Source: Miscanthus floridulus
Taxonomy: Eukaryota > Streptophyta > Magnoliopsida > Poales > Poaceae
Assembly (NCBI RefSeq): GCF_019320115.1
Contig: NC_089591.1
Coordinates: forward strand, 62,629,798-62,693,797
Direction: 5' to 3'
Length of the DNA: 64,000 bases
Shown here: positions 60,579 through 64,000 of the stretch, in pieces
Layout of the letters: each line of letters starts with the position of its first letter
How positions within the stretch are numbered: position 1 is the first letter of the stretch
Program-made: the position numbers and the translations under genes
Notes under the pieces: generated by a model
The model's database searches: none
What the model was told of the DNA's origin: nothing
What the model saw: the letters and a program-made list of their open reading frames with translations, nothing else

Positions 60579-62658
60579 ATGGCTCAAGTTGTGTTCAACC
60601 ATGTGGGGGGCAAACCACCATTCTTTGATGGCACATGCTATGATTATTGGAAGAGAAAGATGAGGATGTATCTTGGTTCAGTCAATGATCAAGTATGGGA
60701 AGTGACCGAGAATGACTATGCTATCATTGATCCTGATGATCCAACTAACCAAGATAAGATCAATAAGTAATGCAATACAATGGCTCTCAACACCATATAC
60801 AATGCCATTGATTCCAAGGTGTTTGAGCAAATCAAGGATTATGAAAGATCAAATGAGGTGTGGAAGAGATTGGAGAAAACATATGAGGGCACACCAGCGG
60901 TGAAGAGTGCCAAGTTGTACATCCTCAAGGACAAGTTAACAAGCTTCAAGATGAAGGAAGATGAGAGTATTCTGGAGATGTTCCATCGATTGCAAGTAAT
61001 TGTCAATGACTTGAAGGCTTTGGGAGAAAAGATCAAGGATGATGATGTCTCTCATCGGTTCTTAATGTGCCTACCTCCAAGATTTGAGATGTTGAGATTG
61101 CTCATCATAAGAGGAGGATTGAAGGATATTACCCCCAACCAAGTACTAGGTGATGTCATGACACAAGAGACATACCATGTGGAAAGGAAGGGGGATGACA
61201 AGGATGACAAGAAGGAAGAAGAAGAAAAGAAGAAGAAAAGCATAGCATTCAAGGCTAGCTCATCATCATCAAAGAACAAGGACAAGTCTAAGAAAGAATC
61301 AAGTGATGATGATGGTCTTAGTGATATTGATGATGAAGCTATGGCTCTCTTTGTGCGCAAGATGGGAAAATTCATGAAGAAGAAGGGCTATGGTGCAAGA
61401 AAGAGAAGAGATCACACCAAGAAGAAAGAGTATGTGAGAAGATGCTATAATTACAAGAGCCCCGATCATGTAGTCGCAAATTGTCCATATAATAGTGACT
61501 AATGATGAGGATGAGAAGAAGAAGCACAAGGAAGAATAAGAAAGAAAAGGAGAAGGAGAAGAAGATGACCTTCCAAAAGAAGAAGAAGGGTGGAGGATAT
61601 GTGGTCACATGGGATAGTGATGGCTCTTTGAAATAGTGATAGCTCTAGTGATGATGACAAGAAATCTATCAAGAGAGCACTAGCAAGCATCGCCATCAAC
61701 AACAAGCCCTCCATCTTCGACACTCCATCGACATGCCTTATGGCAAAACCTACCAAGGTAAAATATGATAGTGAGTGATGATGATGAATGTGAAAGTGAT
61801 GCTTGTAGGAGTGATGATAATGATGATGAGGAGTACTCCAAGGAGGAGCTCATGGACATGTGTGAGCAGTGCATACTTGCTTTCAGATGAAGAGAAAGGA
61901 GTAGCAAGGAATTGAACAAGAAAGTCAAATTTCTTGAGCAATCCCTTGATGAGCTCAATGCCACTCATGAGAGGCTAATGGAAGCCCATGAGAAGCTTGG
62001 CAAAGCTCACTCTAAGCTTGAAAAGGCTCACTCCTCTCTCATTGAGCAAGTCAAAGTGGAGGAAGCCTAAGAAGGAGCAAGTGATCATAACATGTGATGT
62101 GGGACTAACATATGATCTTATTGATGAATCTTTTCATGAACCCATTATTGTTGCTCCTACTAACACTTCTTGTAGCACAATCATTACTACTCCACCTATG
62201 AATGATACATCACTAATGGTGGAAAATGAGAACCTCAAGAAGGAGGTAAATGAGCTCACTCATGCCTTAGGCAATGCCTATGGTGGAGAAGCCCACTTGC
62301 TAAAGTGCTTGGGTAGCCAAAGATTTTCTCTCAACAAAGAGGGATTAGGCTATACCCCCAAGAAAGGCAATGCGGCCTTTGTCACTCCCAAAGCTAGCTT
62401 TGTGAAGGGCAATGGTCGGTTTTGCAATAGATGCAAGCAAGTTGGGCATATAGAGCAAAATTACAAGACTAACAAGAACAAGCTACCTAGTGTATCCTCA
62501 ATCAAATTTGATTCTTGTTACATGCTTTATAAGAGTGCCAATGGTGTGAAGGCTAAGTTCATTGGTACACCAATTGTGGGCCCAAAGAAGAAGGCCATTT
62601 GGATACCAAAGACCTTGGTGACTAACCTACAAGGACCTCAAGCAAGTTTGGGTACCTA
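60579..62658 (+). pseudogene. Second copia gag, broken
   Basis: It starts at ATG 60579 (MAQVVFNHVGGKPPFFDG). A TAA at 60768 interrupts the N-terminal domain; the same frame continues to 61502. The middle is Lys/Glu- and Ser-rich. After 61502 the frame changes several times, and a part from 61988 to 62659 is open. Both zinc knuckles are spoiled by a Cys-to-Tyr change: CYNYKSPDHVVANC near 61440 lacks its second Cys, and CNRCKQVGHIEQNY near 62430 lacks its last. A coiled-coil stretch lies around 61900-62060. Confidence 0.9.
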
Positions 62659-62686
62659 AAAAGAATTGATCTTCTTTTGTAAGTAA

Positions 62687-64000
62687 ATTATAAAGCCAGA
62701 GGAAGGCATTGGGTGCTTGATAGTGGGTGCAGCACAACACATGACCTGGTGATCCAAGAATGTTCAATTCAATCAATGAAAGCAAGAGCAATGAGATTGA
62801 TAGTATCACATTTGGTGACAATGGCAAAGGCAAGGTCAAAGGGCTTGGTAAGATTGCAATATCCAATGATTTGAGCATTTTCCAATGTGCTACTAGTAGA
62901 GAGCTTGAACTTTAACCTATTGTCGGTAGCTCAATTGTGTGATCTTGGTTTCAAGTGCATATTTGGTGTGGATGATGTAGAGATCATAAGTGTAGATGGC
63001 TCTAACTTGATATTCAAAGGATTTAGATATGAGAATCTATACTTAGTTGATTTCAATGCTAGAGAAGCTCAATTGTCAACATGTTTGATCACTAAGTCTA
63101 GCATGGGTTGGTTATGGCATAGAAGGCTTGGTCATGTTGGAATGAAATAATTGAACAAGTTGATTAAGCATGACTTAGTTAGAGGCTTGAAAGATGTCAC
63201 ATTTGAGAAGGATAAGCTATGTAGTGCATGTCAAGCCAGAAAACAAGTTGGTAACACATATCCTAAGAAGAGCATGATGAGCACATCTAAGGCATTTGAG
63301 TTGATGCATATGGACTTGTTTGGACCAACCACATACACTAGCATTGGTGGAAACAAATATAGATTTATGATTGTGGATGATTTCACTAGATATACATGGG
63401 TCTTCTTTCTTGGTGACAAGAGTGATGTGTTTGCAATATTCAAATCATTTGTCAAAGGCATTCACAATGAGTTTGAAATAACAATCAAGAAAGTTAGAAG
63501 TGACAATGGAAGTGAGTTCAAGAACACTAGAATTGATGAGCTATATGATAAATTTAGAATTAGACATCAATTCTCGGTCAAGTATACTCCTCAATCAAAT
63601 GGGCTAGTTGAAAGAAAGAATAGAACCTTGATAGATATGGCAAGATCAATGTTGAGTGAGTACAATGTGAGTCATTCATTTTGGGCCGAAGCAATCAACA
63701 TGGCTTGCTACTATAGCAACCGACTCTATTGTCACCCCATGATGGAGAAGACACCTTATGAGCTATTGAATGGGAGAAAGTCCAACATAGCATACTTTTG
63801 GATTTTTGGATGTAAATGCTATATATTGAAGAAAGGCACTAGATTGAGCAAGTTTGAAAAGAAATGTGATGAAGGTTTCTTGCTTGGTTACTCCACTACT
63901 AGCAAGGCTTATAGAGTTTGGAATTTGGCTAGTGGTACTCTTGAGGAGGTTCATGATGTGGAATTTGATGAAACAAATAGTTCCCAAGAGGAAGATGAGA
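62687..64000 (+). pseudogene. Second copia pol (protease and integrase), partial
   Basis: The protease DSG motif is near 62720 (WVLDSGC), and the following bases carry small indels so the frame changes near 62730 and 62880. From 62887 the frame shows SLNFNLLSVAQLCDLGFKC and the integrase zinc motif WHRRLGH (63117) with CSAC near 63220; a TAA interrupts at 63148. The integrase core follows: MDLFGPTTY, RSDNGSEF (63500) and YTPQSNGLVERKNRTL (63585). The frame is open from 63151 to the window end. Reverse transcriptase lies beyond 64000. Confidence 0.9.

Larger units (their letters stand above)
58563..64000 (+). mobile_element. Second copia element, running off the window
   Basis: It consists of a full 5' LTR, primer-binding site, gag and the first part of pol. 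It sits in the Tat2 LTR; the last five bases before it (CCCAA, 58558-58562) would be its target duplication. The 3' part is outside the window. It differs from the first copia element in LTR and gag sequence but has the same TGAAAG..CTTTCA LTR ends. Confidence 0.9.

Noticed and set aside
1..64000. tRNA and rRNA genes
   Set aside because: I saw no cloverleaf with A and B boxes and no rRNA-like stretch; the short tRNA-complementary sites are retrotransposon primer-binding sites.

Overview
This is plant nuclear DNA, almost certainly from a grass. The evidence is split spliced genes with GT..AG introns, Mutator-like and hAT DNA transposons with grass-type domains, Tourist-like MITEs of a type I associate with sorghum and sugarcane relatives, and thick nesting of Ty1/copia and Ty3/gypsy elements. 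I infer an Andropogoneae-type genome, but the species cannot be fixed from the window. One ordinary host gene stands out: a two-exon AGC-VIII (D6PK-like) protein kinase at 19.7-22.3 kb on the plus strand. Nearly everything else is transposon-derived and mostly broken.

Layout, left part. From 1 to about 10.5 kb lies a large Mutator-like element with two convergent genes: a FAR1/MULE transposase (plus, 2081-5947) and a many-exon Ulp1-like (C48) cysteine protease gene (minus, 6327-9133). Repeat-rich, CTGAAACTA-like subterminal DNA sits outside both. Next come a 191-bp hAT-type MITE (10660-10850) and a 3.8-kb hAT element (10872-14693) with an 8-bp target duplication and a decayed transposase. A copia solo LTR (15571-17154, TSD ATTTT) and a nested pair of MITEs (17814-18327 with 18055-18288 inside) lead up to the kinase gene. 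The kinase is followed by a small MITE and about 1.7 kb without recognisable genes.

Layout, right part. From 24.8 kb to the end the window is a stack of retrotransposons. A minus-oriented gypsy-like LTR (24839-25453 plus 44596-45630) was split by a Tat-lineage gypsy element (Tat1, 25454-44590, TSD ACTAC). Tat1 in turn carries a copia element of Sirevirus type (25752-37803) with gag, pol, a long extra region between pol and the 3' LTR, and several polypurine tracts. The gag-pol half of Tat1 and the first two thirds of the copia 5' LTR are gone, so a deletion runs across that junction. The part of Tat1 that survives is an antisense gene (37804-41222, minus) and the 3' LTR.

A second Tat element (Tat2, 46617-58562) interrupts an intron-containing antisense gene of the older gypsy element. 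Tat2 has the layout LTR fragment, 3' internal piece, full LTR, gag, pol, decayed antisense gene, LTR fragment, as expected after unequal recombination between tandem copies. A second copia element (58563 to beyond 64000) is inserted in Tat2's last LTR and runs off the window in the integrase region.

None of the transposon genes seen here is intact. Stops and frameshifts are common, and many stops look like CAG-to-TAG changes expected from cytosine methylation. The most interesting signals are the MULE protease gene whose four catalytic residues all survive, the hairpins around LTR TATA boxes in two unrelated families, the palindromes inside and outside the Sirevirus LTR, the extra ORF after pol, and a frame conflict at the start of the kinase gene.
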